DNA of 19,004 nt, taken from positions 9,156 through 28,159 of the forward strand of contig CAJTMZ010000023.1 of NCBI GenBank assembly GCA_910577445.1, given 5' to 3'. Of this stretch, positions 8,222 to 15,168 are shown piece by piece (the stretch's first letter is position 1; every line of letters begins with the position of its first letter). The DNA comes from an uncultured Lachnospiraceae bacterium (GTDB lineage: Bacteria > Bacillota > Clostridia > Lachnospirales > Lachnospiraceae). Position numbers and translations under genes: made by a program. Below the pieces are notes generated by a model, which searched no databases, was not told the origin of the DNA, and saw only the letters and a program-made list of their open reading frames with translations.

Positions 8222-8488
8222 ATATGATAAAACAGATCTGCTTCATTTTGAATCCATCAACGAATCAACTTCTTAAGTCTCAAGTCAGTCTCAAAATTAT
8301 ATGGAAAAATGAGACTGATTTGAGACTTGAAATGAGACTTGCTATAGTCCATTTCTGTAAACCCTTGAAAAACCGTGCTTTTTCAGCCTCAAAGCGGTTC
8401 CGGACTGTTTGAGACTGCATGAGACTCACTTGAGACTGAAATGAAACTGAGATTTTACAGAGTCCATGTTGAGGTGTTTTTATCATAT
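8222..8488. repeat. Outer inverted repeat (11 bp) bracketing the TGAGACT array
   Basis: ATATGATAAAA at 8222-8232 is repeated inverted as TTTTATCATAT at 8478-8488; with one extra base the match continues to ATATGATAAAACA/TGTTTTTATCATAT. The segment between is about 245 bases and contains the whole array and no supported gene. The right arm lies inside the remnant winged-helix frame. Confidence 0.45.
8276..8467. repeat. Array of TGAGACT heptamers, phased at about 11 bp
   Basis: Exact TGAGACT occurs on the plus strand at 8310, 8321, 8333, 8410, 8420 and 8431, with variants TGAAACT at 8442 and TGAGATT at 8448. Two inverted copies (AGTCTCA) sit at 8276 and 8287. Start-to-start steps are 10-12 bases within clusters, and the two plus-strand clusters are 77 bases (7 x 11) apart. 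Each plus-strand cluster ends the same way: heptamer, six bases, AGTCCAT (8346-8352 and 8461-8467), so the module looks duplicated. The stretch 8207-8454 holds no convincing gene. It could be a regulator-binding array or decayed tandem coding repeats. Confidence 0.75.
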
Positions 8489-8634
8489 GCTTCGCCTGTT
8501 ACTCTTTTAATTTTTGCATAATCTTTGAACACGGTTGCCCTTGAAATATCCAATTCTGCCATAACCTGTTCCACTGACAGATGGATATTTTCACAAATCA
8601 TATCATAAATTTTCTGTTCTCTTTTGATAATGTC
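8455..8634 (-). pseudogene. Winged-helix DNA-binding domain remnant (C-terminal end of a larger regulator)
   Basis: The minus strand is open for about 59 codons, from after an in-frame TAA at 8635-8637 to TAA at 8455-8457. The translation KREQKIYDMICENIHLSVEQ, then VMAELDISRATVFKDYAKIK and ending NTSTWTL, has the helix-turn-helix pattern (LSVEQVMAELDISRATVFKD) and short wing seen at the C-terminus of AlbA_2/divergent-AAA regulators. No convincing start codon or ribosome binding site precedes it. Upstream of the TAA the same frame continues with QSQQRK, so a nonsense change in a longer gene is possible. The abi promoter lies just beyond. The family resemblance is by eye and modest. Confidence 0.45.
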
Positions 8635-8689
8635 TTACTTCCTTTGCTGACTCTGCCGCTTGAATTTCCAAAAACAGAACCCCTGTTTC

Positions 8690-8717
8690 TTGACATTTTT
8701 CTGTTTTGTGGTATTAT
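8690..8717 (+). promoter_or_regulatory. Strong SigA-type promoter for the leader RNA and abi gene
   Basis: A perfect TTGACA (8690-8695), a 16-base spacer, and TATTAT (8712-8717, 5 of 6). Transcription should start near 8724, only a few bases before the hairpin described next. This is the best promoter in the window. Confidence 0.8.
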
Positions 8718-8723
8718 TTATTT

Positions 8724-8779
8724 AACATCTCCCTCAGGCCTCTGTGGAAACACACGCACACTTGAGGGCGTTTTGTTTA
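8724..8779 (+). ncRNA. Structured leader RNA upstream of the Abi_2 gene (AbiF RNA-motif-like; putative RNA antitoxin)
   Basis: Immediately after the promoter the transcript can fold with an outer stem of CCCTCAGG (8731-8738) with CTTGAGGG (8761-8768), 8 bp including one G-U, and an inner stem TGTG/CACA (8743-8746 with 8751-8754) closed by a GAAA tetraloop. A T-rich tract (GTTTTGTTT, 8770-8778) follows, so the hairpin could also end most transcripts before abi, as attenuators do in RNA-antitoxin operons. Known context: a conserved RNA structure called the AbiF RNA motif is reported upstream of Abi_2-family genes. Position, size and GNRA-capped shape agree with that. Identity with the motif is inferred from memory and was not scored against a covariance model. 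Confidence 0.65.
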
Positions 8780-8793
8780 TAAGGAGCAATGAT

Positions 8794-9675
8794 ATGGCAG
8801 ATAAGGATTTTAAGACAATTGAAGAACAGCTGGAAATCCTCCGTTCCCGCGGTCTCACCATCAATAATGAATCCCAAGCAAAAGATTTCCTGCTGCACAA
8901 TAATTACTACCGGATCAGCGGCTATTCGCTTACCCTCCGTAAAAATAACGTCTTTTCCAAATCTGCAGCATTCCAAAATATTGTTGATATTTATCACTTT
9001 GACCATGAACTCAGGCACATCATCCTACAATATCTTGAAGTAATCGAAGTGCAGATGAAATCCGTATATGCTTATGAATTCACAAAAGTTCACGGGCCTG
9101 TCGGCTATCTTGACCTTAACTTTTTTACCAACAAAACCAAACACAAAGAAATCATCGCCAAAGCAGAGCAGCAGAAAATGAGCCGGCTCCCCCATGAAGC
9201 CTATCTGAAACACTTTGTGAATGATCTACAGCAGGATATTCCTTTATGGGCATACGTTGATTTATTTACTATATCCGACATCTCGTTTTTATACTCTATT
9301 TCTGAGCAGCCCATCAAGGATGCTGTTGCTCATACTTTTGGTCTGACTATGAACAAGGGGGCTTCTATCCTCGGAAGCTACATGCACAGTATGACGATCA
9401 TCCGCAATCTGTGTGCACACGGAAGCCGGATCTATAACCGCCTTTTTGAGCAGAAGCCCTCCCTCAACAAAAGGGAAAAGGCGTTGCTGATGAGGGACAG
9501 TAGCGGAAATATTGACAATGCACATTTTTATGGTTTTCTACTCGTCATGAAACGACTGCTTTCTGCCGATAAATTTCATGAAATGAAGAAATCCGTCATT
9601 GCATTGACAGAAAAGTATCCCTTTGTCCGGATGGATTATTACGGTTTCCGCAGTGACTGGCAGCAAAAAATATAA
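8794..9675 (+). CDS. Abi_2 family (AbiD/AbiF) abortive-infection protein with HEPN RNase motif
   Basis: Probable phage-defence toxin: Abi_2 proteins carry a HEPN-type RNase motif and stop growth of infected cells. The 293-residue product shows the family blocks in order: NYYRISGYS (37-45), the helix YHFDHELRHIILQYLEVIE (67-85), WAYVDLFTISDISFLY (152-167), and RNLCAH (204-209), a match to the R-x4-H catalytic motif. The frame is open 71 codons further upstream, but that part would run through the promoter and hairpin. The ATG at 8794, 7 bases after AAGGAG, is clearly the start. The gene stands alone under its own promoter, with the hairpin RNA between promoter and start and a strong terminator 79 bases after the stop. 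Alternative names (AbiD, AbiD1, AbiF) cannot be separated by eye. Confidence 0.92.
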   Translation: MADKDFKTIEEQLEILRSRGLTINNESQAKDFLLHNNYYRISGYSLTLRKNNVFSKSAAFQNIVDIYHFDHELRHIILQYLEVIEVQMKSVYAYEFTKVHGPVGYLDLNFFTNKTKHKEIIAKAEQQKMSRLPHEAYLKHFVNDLQQDIPLWAYVDLFTISDISFLYSISEQPIKDAVAHTFGLTMNKGASILGSYMHSMTIIRNLCAHGSRIYNRLFEQKPSLNKREKALLMRDSSGNIDNAHFYGFLLVMKRLLSADKFHEMKKSVIALTEKYPFVRMDYYGFRSDWQQKI

Positions 9676-9753
9676 TAATATCTCCATAGCCGCATATACT
9701 ATCTAGGACTTCTCCTACGAGCCGGTTTCCGGCGCAATACTGTGGGCGGTCTG

Positions 9754-9784
9754 GAGCCGGGGGTCTTCCCCGGCTCTCTTTTTT
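9754..9784 (+). terminator. Rho-independent terminator after abi
   Basis: GAGCCGGGG (9754-9762) and CCCCGGCTC (9768-9776) form a perfect 9-bp stem with loop GTCTT, followed by TCTTTTTT. A second short perfect hairpin, GCCGG-TTT-CCGGC, lies just upstream at 9721-9733. There is no T tract on the minus side, so it serves the plus strand only. Confidence 0.92.
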
Positions 9785-9960
9785 CAGTACTTCCTCACAT
9801 CCGTGAATCTTCGACCTGCATCACAGATTTACCCCTGTCAAGGAATCAAAAGCCCCCTAGAATCATAAACGGATCCCCCTTTCTCATTCCCGCACCGGAT
9901 CGCCCTGTCCAGCCCCATGATTGATGCAATGGCACTTTAACCCCTTCCAGAAAAAACTTT
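9785..9960. other. Intergenic stretch between abi terminator and sigma-like gene, G-rich on minus strand
   Basis: No supported gene. On the minus strand, downstream of the sigma-like stop, runs of four or five G recur. A minus-strand frame is open for about 38 codons here and ends MRKGDPFMILGGF, but it has no ribosome binding site and no known relative that I recognise. I see no terminator for the sigma-like gene. Confidence 0.4.
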
Positions 9961-10485
9961 TTAAATTTCTTTCCTGCACATCTCAATCAGCTGCTTCTTG
10001 ATCTTGCAGAGCATCTTGAAAATAGCGTTCTGCGACACGCCCTTCATCTTTGCGATCTCTTCCGGCGAATACTCTTCGATGTAATACAGGTGGTACAGTT
10101 CCTGGTCATCCTCCGGCATCTCAGACAGCTTCTCATAAAAAAGTTCCTTCTGTGGATCAGGCTCTTCCGCCGTCATCTCCTCGAGCTGCTTTGCGTAGGT
10201 ACTGGTATCCGGATTCTCCGTCCTCATCAGCTCGTCCATAGACAGGTTCCAGTTTTTCTCTGGCTCTTCACCCGAATGCTGTGCCTTCCATTCTTCCAGA
10301 GCTTTCTTTTGCCTGGGCTCAAGCTGTGGCCAGCTGTTCTTAATATTGTTATAGATTTCCGCATCATCGAAGGAATGGAGCAACTTAATCCATACCTCAC
10401 CCTCTGCGATGACAGATACCGTTCCGTCATTGAACCTATAAACATAGTTGCCCCTCTCACTTGTTGGTGTTTTTCTGAATAACAT
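9961..10485 (-). CDS. Sigma-70-like regulatory protein with C-terminal region-4 helix-turn-helix
   Basis: Likely a transcription regulator related to sigma factors. The 174-residue product ends in a region-4-like domain: SEMPEDDQELYHLYYIEEYS, then PEEIAKMKGVSQNAIFKMLC and KIKKQLIEMC (about 121-170), with a helix-turn-helix at about 138-163. The N-terminal half (YVYRFNDGTVSVIAEGE...) is not a normal sigma region 2. Such short sigma-like proteins are common in integrative elements and prophages of Clostridia. The ATG at 10485 has an AAAGGAC ribosome binding site; the open frame 34 codons further upstream is cysteine-rich and not convincing. It has no operon partner within the window and converges on abi. 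What it controls is unknown. Confidence 0.8.
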   Translation of the reverse strand: MLFRKTPTSERGNYVYRFNDGTVSVIAEGEVWIKLLHSFDDAEIYNNIKNSWPQLEPRQKKALEEWKAQHSGEEPEKNWNLSMDELMRTENPDTSTYAKQLEEMTAEEPDPQKELFYEKLSEMPEDDQELYHLYYIEEYSPEEIAKMKGVSQNAIFKMLCKIKKQLIEMCRKEI

Positions 10486-10912
10486 CTTTTGTCCTTTCTG
10501 CCTGAGCCAAACGGAGGGAGAAAAAAGAGCCGACCTGCCACCGATAACATACCGACTCCATCTGCAAAAAATGGCGCAGCAAAACACGGTAGGAACATCG
10601 GATTGCTGGAAACGGGTGCTTTTATTGCATCCGCTTCATCAGTTCCTACTAATCCCTCCGTCTTTGTGGCCACTCAGACTAATGAGATATTTCAGGATTA
10701 TTCCTGATGATGTTATGATAAATCTAATTTAAAATAATTGATACTCTAAAGATATACTATTATTTTTTGAATGATTTTGGCTTTTACATATTGTTATTCT
10801 TATGTTTTTATGATATATATTTCTATAAGTTATACTTATAGTTTTTTTATAAGATATTTGTAACCTATAGTTATATTTACAATTACATTTGCCCTGTTCG
10901 AAGGATGATAAA
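10486..10912. other. Gene-free stretch upstream of the sigma-like gene and the zinc-knuckle gene
   Basis: No supported gene. The left part (10486-10700) has mixed composition and is open in several frames on both strands, with no ribosome binding sites; it is probably the leader of the sigma-like gene or decayed sequence. The right part (10701-10890) is very AT-rich and holds the palindrome described separately plus a second smaller inverted repeat, TAAC-CTATA-GTTA (10861-10873). This part should carry the promoter of the next plus-strand gene, but the AT content prevents a confident choice. Confidence 0.5.
10823..10841. promoter_or_regulatory. 19-bp palindrome, operator candidate upstream of the zinc-knuckle gene
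   Basis: CTATAAGTTATACTTATAG is a perfect 8+3+8 inverted repeat. It is followed by seven T, so a weak terminator is a second reading. A similar half site, CTATAGTTAT, lies at 10864-10873, about 40 bases before the ATG of the next gene. Confidence 0.5.
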
Positions 10913-12118
10913 ATGGCAGAAATCAATGACAGTTTTTATGAGAATAATCTGTTCCGCTTTGACAACAGCCCCTGTAACTGTGCTGTAGACACGCATAATA
11001 TCGCTCCAAATCAACCACCGGAAACAGTAATAAAGGTTCAATCTATTTCTGGAGAAAAGATTCAGTTTGCCTTTGCTCCCACGGAAGGTCTCGTTCGTCT
11101 CGGAAACAAAGGTGCTTTAATTGAGAAAAATCTGTTGGGAAAATTGATTGAAGTAAAGAATGGAGATACAAAAGCTCTCTTCAATTATTTTGAACGGAAT
11201 GGATTTCTGTTCAACATCAGCGACATTTCATATGAGCCTATAGATACGCCTAAAATGTTTGAATTAATCAGAAGGCTCCGCACTACAGTAGAGCTTCTAA
11301 GCGCTCTCGGAGCAATAAAAAAGGATTATCAGAGGATTCTAGGATTATCACTCTATCTTATCCTCTCCAATCCCATAGAGATTACTTTTTCTTCTATGCA
11401 TACGCCATACCGTACCTGTGAGCATTCCTTTTTAGACAAAATAAATGTTGCTTTCGACTATCCAGCACCAGAATACTTTCAGCAGCAATTATACACAGAT
11501 GAATGCGTAACTATTCCAGACACTCTTTTGAAGCAGCCATATAAATTCGATATGCAGCTATATATGTCTATCCTTGAAGGTTCGGGCGATGAACATTGGA
11601 TTCCAGGTTCCTCACATTCTCTGTTCCGCAGTACCGCTATACTCTTCGCTCATGCAATTAACGAGGATTCAGATACGCGTCGTACGGTAGATTTTCTATT
11701 TCATTATTTTTGTGATGTTGGTGTCGTAAAGGATGTAAAAGAAGATGGCTCTATTAAATACTACAAAGAACCAAATCTCAGGAAAATAACTTCAGATATG
11801 AAAGAGCGCATAATAGAAATTGCAAAGCATGTTATCGCTGAGGAAATAAATGCCAATATGTCAGATATCCACCCAGTCTACGATGCCGAAAAAATGACCC
11901 CTTCATGGAATGTAGATACTCTGCTCGGTGGACTATATTTTTCAATTTTCTACATGAAGCCGGATCTGGAATTATTCAGACGGTGCCGACAATGCGGAAC
12001 ATTCTTTCCTGTCCGGGCGACATCCACTCGAAAGGTATATTGTAGCGACGAGTGCCGGAACCGATATCAACAGACCATGCACCGCAAAAGGAAACGAGAA
12101 AAAGAAGAGAACAACTAA
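10913..12118 (+). CDS. Uncharacterised protein with C-terminal CGNR-like zinc knuckle
   Basis: Not recognised beyond its tail. The 401-residue protein has no signal peptide or membrane segment. The last 44 residues hold C358-x2-C361-x15-C377-x3-C381 (CRQCGTFF ... YCSDECRNRY) and then a very basic end (HRKRKREKEE). This resembles the CGNR zinc-finger layout (CSxxCxNR), which suggests nucleic-acid binding. The N-terminal 350 residues are mixed alpha/beta with no motif I can name; one helical block (FELIRRLRTTVELLSALGAI, about 120-140) stands out. The ATG at 10913 is preferred over TTG 10889 because AAGGA lies 7 bases upstream. It is a single gene, AT-rich, between the sigma-like gene and the restriction-modification operon; a defence or regulatory role is a guess from context. 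Confidence 0.75.
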   Translation: MAEINDSFYENNLFRFDNSPCNCAVDTHNIAPNQPPETVIKVQSISGEKIQFAFAPTEGLVRLGNKGALIEKNLLGKLIEVKNGDTKALFNYFERNGFLFNISDISYEPIDTPKMFELIRRLRTTVELLSALGAIKKDYQRILGLSLYLILSNPIEITFSSMHTPYRTCEHSFLDKINVAFDYPAPEYFQQQLYTDECVTIPDTLLKQPYKFDMQLYMSILEGSGDEHWIPGSSHSLFRSTAILFAHAINEDSDTRRTVDFLFHYFCDVGVVKDVKEDGSIKYYKEPNLRKITSDMKERIIEIAKHVIAEEINANMSDIHPVYDAEKMTPSWNVDTLLGGLYFSIFYMKPDLELFRRCRQCGTFFPVRATSTRKVYCSDECRNRYQQTMHRKRKREKEENN

Positions 12119-12122
12119 AAAA

Positions 12123-12157
12123 ATCCCCTGCTTCCAGTTTTCTTGGTAACAGGGGAT
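12123..12157 (-). terminator. Rho-independent terminator of the restriction-modification operon (shared with convergent gene)
   Basis: ATCCCCTG (12123-12130) pairs with CAGGGGAT (12150-12157) in an 8-bp stem, with a smaller CCA/TGG pairing inside the loop. On the minus strand the stem is followed by seven T, making a good terminator for the nuclease gene that ends at 12163. On the plus strand the tail is ATCTTTCATTT, weaker but usable for the zinc-knuckle gene. Confidence 0.85.
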
Positions 12158-12162
12158 ATCTT

Positions 12163-13461
12163 TCATTTCGGCGGTGGCACGGGATCTCGCGTTTTTACAT
12201 TCTCAATACATTCTGCAAGAGCCGCCTTATTCTTTATTGAACTTCCAATATAGTGATACAACATATATCTGGTATCAATTACGATGCCTTGAATACGGTG
12301 ATAATATTTGATGTTGGTCTTCCAGTCGCTAACCGCTTCTCCGATAGTTCCAAACGGCTCTATCAGTCCAAACACATTCTTCTCCATATTGTATGGCATC
12401 AGAAAAGCATTGAACAATATATCAACGGATATTCCGTGATACTGCTCCAGGTATTCACCGTAAGTGACCTGCTTGTTTATTGATGATGCATTTGGCAGAT
12501 GATTCGGTACGCCCGTCCATCCGAACCGATAACACTTTGCATCCAACACATAATATTTCCCATCATAAATCATGATAGTATCCGGCATAAGTGGATGCTT
12601 TTCCTTGGACTTCCTTTTCTGATCTAAAAGCCATCTAGTACGCGGGAAATATTTATCTTTATTCTTTTCACCGAATGCCTTGTCGATGATTTTCTCCCAT
12701 ACATGATCAAAATCATCTGTACCAAAATAAAAAGTTCGCTCCGTTGTTTTTTCATCCATATATTCCAGCATATCCAACATGCCTTGGAACAGATTTCTTT
12801 TGCGGTCGTCATTGGTATTTGATATTCTACTCTTGACCACTGCAATGGATGCTTTTGTATCTGGAAAATAATCTGGCTTTTCAGGTAAATATGAGACATA
12901 AAGCCATCCCAGTTTTTGAAAAGCTTCGTAAACACACATCTTATTGATTAGAGTAATCATCTTATTATCATTTGGCATTGAGGATCTTACTGTAAAGTCG
13001 GTATAAATAAGAGAACTCACTCCATTTGCCTGTTGCACAAGAGGTGTCTGATCCTTAAATGTTTTCGGCCAATGTTGATTTCCTTTCGGACTCGTCCTGA
13101 ATACCGGATCTGTCTCCTTATAGTAATTTCCTCCCAAGGAAAAGTAAAACTCCATAACTGTTCTATAAGCATTTATCGGAAAATCCACGGTCTGGTGAGC
13201 CTCAAATTTATTCAAGGCTATGACACGATCCTGCTTTGAGGTAAACTCTGAAAGAATATGTATCAGATGCTTTATATCAGTACGAATTTCCTGCTCCGTA
13301 TCCGGCAACTGATAACCTATGGGAAAATAAACCATAGCCTGATCCGAATCAGCCTTTACTCCCACAAAGCGATCCCCATCTTCATTTGAATTAATATGGC
13401 AACGGTCGCGGATGTTCTCTTGAACTTTCGCAACAGCAGCTAAAGCAGATTCAGCGTCCAT
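12163..13461 (-). CDS. LlaJI-family restriction endonuclease subunit (PD-(D/E)xK nuclease)
   Basis: Cleavage subunit of a McrBC-like Type II restriction system. The protein of about 432 residues has a clear PD-(D/E)xK site: MPDTIMIYDGKYYVLDAKCY, with D near residue 294 and the DAK triad near 307-309. The downstream blocks (NKQVTYGEYLEQY, FNAFLMPYN) and total length fit the LlaJI R2 family. It is preceded by a McrB-like AAA+ gene, the arrangement known for LlaJI, where the AAA+ subunit recognises DNA and this one cuts. The ATG at 13461 follows AGGTGG at a workable distance; TTG at 13467 would be too close to it. There is a 16-bp gap from the AAA+ stop, and a terminator follows directly. The family call is made from motif layout and context. 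Confidence 0.85.
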   Translation of the reverse strand: MDAESALAAVAKVQENIRDRCHINSNEDGDRFVGVKADSDQAMVYFPIGYQLPDTEQEIRTDIKHLIHILSEFTSKQDRVIALNKFEAHQTVDFPINAYRTVMEFYFSLGGNYYKETDPVFRTSPKGNQHWPKTFKDQTPLVQQANGVSSLIYTDFTVRSSMPNDNKMITLINKMCVYEAFQKLGWLYVSYLPEKPDYFPDTKASIAVVKSRISNTNDDRKRNLFQGMLDMLEYMDEKTTERTFYFGTDDFDHVWEKIIDKAFGEKNKDKYFPRTRWLLDQKRKSKEKHPLMPDTIMIYDGKYYVLDAKCYRFGWTGVPNHLPNASSINKQVTYGEYLEQYHGISVDILFNAFLMPYNMEKNVFGLIEPFGTIGEAVSDWKTNIKYYHRIQGIVIDTRYMLYHYIGSSIKNKAALAECIENVKTRDPVPPPK

Positions 13462-13477
13462 CCGCAATCACCACCTT

Positions 13478-15163
13478 TTACTCTTCATCTTCATCCTCTG
13501 GATTCTGTAAGGCATCAACAATATTCTGTTTAAACATTCTGAATCGCTGAATACCCTCTGCATACATAAATGCACGGATAACGCTTTCAAGGCTTCTATA
13601 CTCGTTGGTATCAAAAACAACCTCTCGATTAAACTTAAAAGCATCGTCCCAAAGATACTTGATAACTTTCTCAGGGAATCTACGATTCTTCTTCATTGTT
13701 TCTCGAATTTCCATCAGCCGCTTCTTATCATCATCAGAAATTGCATCTGCGCTCTCTTTACGCCTGAGATCATCGTACTCTGTTTTTGTGAATTCAACGG
13801 CATTTTCATCTTTTAAAATGTCCCGAAGCCTCACAAAATATGCACCGAGGCGCTTATCTTCTGAAGATGACATCCTGACATTGTTGCTTACAATGACATC
13901 ATTGATCTGCTTACAAAATACTTCCCATGTAATACCCGTATCCCATATTTCAGCATTTGCAAATCTCTGATCCACATTTTCAAAATTATTCTCAATAAGT
14001 CGCATCTCCCATCTTCTCTGAAATGCCGTATCCAAAGTGAACACGTTCTGGTCAGAAGTGTTCATAGTACCTATTATTGAAAGATTTGACGGTATCCTCA
14101 CTTTTTGCACCGGGTCACCATATACAATCTTAGCAACATTTGGATTAGTGATGCCATATTCACTTGTTCCTATCGGATAGCCATCATCGTTTACATCATC
14201 AATCTCAACTTTGCGATCTAACAGCTGGAATACCTCTCCAAATATAGCTGGTGCATTTCCACGATTGATTTCCTCAATAATTAAGATATATTCCGTCTCA
14301 GGATTGTTATATGCATCCTTCAGAATATTAGTAAATGGACCAGCCGTAAATTCATAGCTTACTTGTCCATCACCACTTACCACCGGAAGAATCTGTCCAA
14401 TAAAGTCTGAATATGTATAATCAGGATGGAATACAAGTCTCTCAACTTTTGTTCCCGGAACACAATATTCATGCTCTATTGTCCAGCTTTTTCCAGATCC
14501 TGGCACCCCATATAGCAGTACATTTGCACCTGTTTCAAGTCGTTTTATCTTTTCAACACTTCCAAACGGATTTTTCATAGAGTTGACAAATTCTATTCTA
14601 TGTTCAAAAATTCGAATGACCCCTCGTCTATCGTTTTCGAACATTTTTTCTAAACCAGTTCCATCTGGCCAATCAGAAGGCATCATATCTGTATTGACGT
14701 AGCTTGCATAATATCTCCGATATGTTGTTCTGATAATCATAATAACAAGGTTATCAATAATCCCCTCAAAGTTCCCTTCTGATGTATATTTCCCTTCACC
14801 ATCACGATTTGGTTCTGGAAATCCATTGTCCAATGACCATGCCGGATGCTTGTACTTCAAATTTTGCCGGCTAATTCTATAATTATTTCTTCCCTTACGA
14901 GGTGCAAACTCCAAAAAGTCAGCGGTACCTTTTTCATCTCCAAGCACATAAGCATAAAATGTGTATATAAATCTCTCTTCCCCTTCCAGAGGACTATCTG
15001 TTATCTCAGCGCAAGAAAGAAAATCAACAATTTCATCATTAGATATCCCTGTTGCTTCCAGATATGTTTGTCCTCCACCGCTCTCAGGTTTGTCAATGTC
15101 ATACAGTTTTTTGAAATCCGAGGGGTTAATTTTTCTGTAAAAAATCCTATCAATATACTCCAT
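13478..15163 (-). CDS. McrB-like AAA+ GTPase subunit of the restriction system
   Basis: Motor and probably DNA-recognition subunit that works with the LlaJI-family nuclease. The 561-residue product has an N-terminal non-ATPase part (about 1-205), a candidate DNA-binding region. The McrB-type AAA+ module follows: Walker A GVPGSGKS (219-226), Walker B ILIIEEINRG (293-302), the McrB hallmark GTMNTSDQNVFTLDTAFQRR (365-384) including the MNTxD motif and a double arginine, and FHPDYTYSDFIGQ after the P-loop. McrB relatives use GTP through the MNTxD motif; GTP use here is inferred from family. The ATG at 15163 has an AAAGGCGG ribosome binding site inside the end of the upstream methyltransferase gene. 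The C-terminus is acidic (NPEDEDEE). Confidence 0.9.
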   Translation of the reverse strand: MEYIDRIFYRKINPSDFKKLYDIDKPESGGGQTYLEATGISNDEIVDFLSCAEITDSPLEGEERFIYTFYAYVLGDEKGTADFLEFAPRKGRNNYRISRQNLKYKHPAWSLDNGFPEPNRDGEGKYTSEGNFEGIIDNLVIMIIRTTYRRYYASYVNTDMMPSDWPDGTGLEKMFENDRRGVIRIFEHRIEFVNSMKNPFGSVEKIKRLETGANVLLYGVPGSGKSWTIEHEYCVPGTKVERLVFHPDYTYSDFIGQILPVVSGDGQVSYEFTAGPFTNILKDAYNNPETEYILIIEEINRGNAPAIFGEVFQLLDRKVEIDDVNDDGYPIGTSEYGITNPNVAKIVYGDPVQKVRIPSNLSIIGTMNTSDQNVFTLDTAFQRRWEMRLIENNFENVDQRFANAEIWDTGITWEVFCKQINDVIVSNNVRMSSSEDKRLGAYFVRLRDILKDENAVEFTKTEYDDLRRKESADAISDDDKKRLMEIRETMKKNRRFPEKVIKYLWDDAFKFNREVVFDTNEYRSLESVIRAFMYAEGIQRFRMFKQNIVDALQNPEDEDEE

Positions 15164-15168
15164 ATGCT

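Noticed and set aside
8276..8467. CRISPR array
   Set aside because: The repeated unit is only 7 bases with 10-12 base steps and no spacers, and there are no cas genes in the window.
8280..8486. Minus-strand 68-codon frame through the TGAGACT array
   Set aside because: It has no ribosome binding site; repeat steps of 10-12 bases are not multiples of three, so a translated repeat protein is not supported in its present form.
8581..8793. A 71-codon N-terminal extension of the Abi protein
   Set aside because: It would be translated through the promoter and hairpin and has no ribosome binding site; the ATG at 8794 has AAGGAG at the right distance and starts at family sequence.
10227..10732. Overlapping open frames on both strands around the sigma-like gene start
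   Set aside because: All lack ribosome binding sites and recognisable motifs; the sigma-like frame explains the left part.
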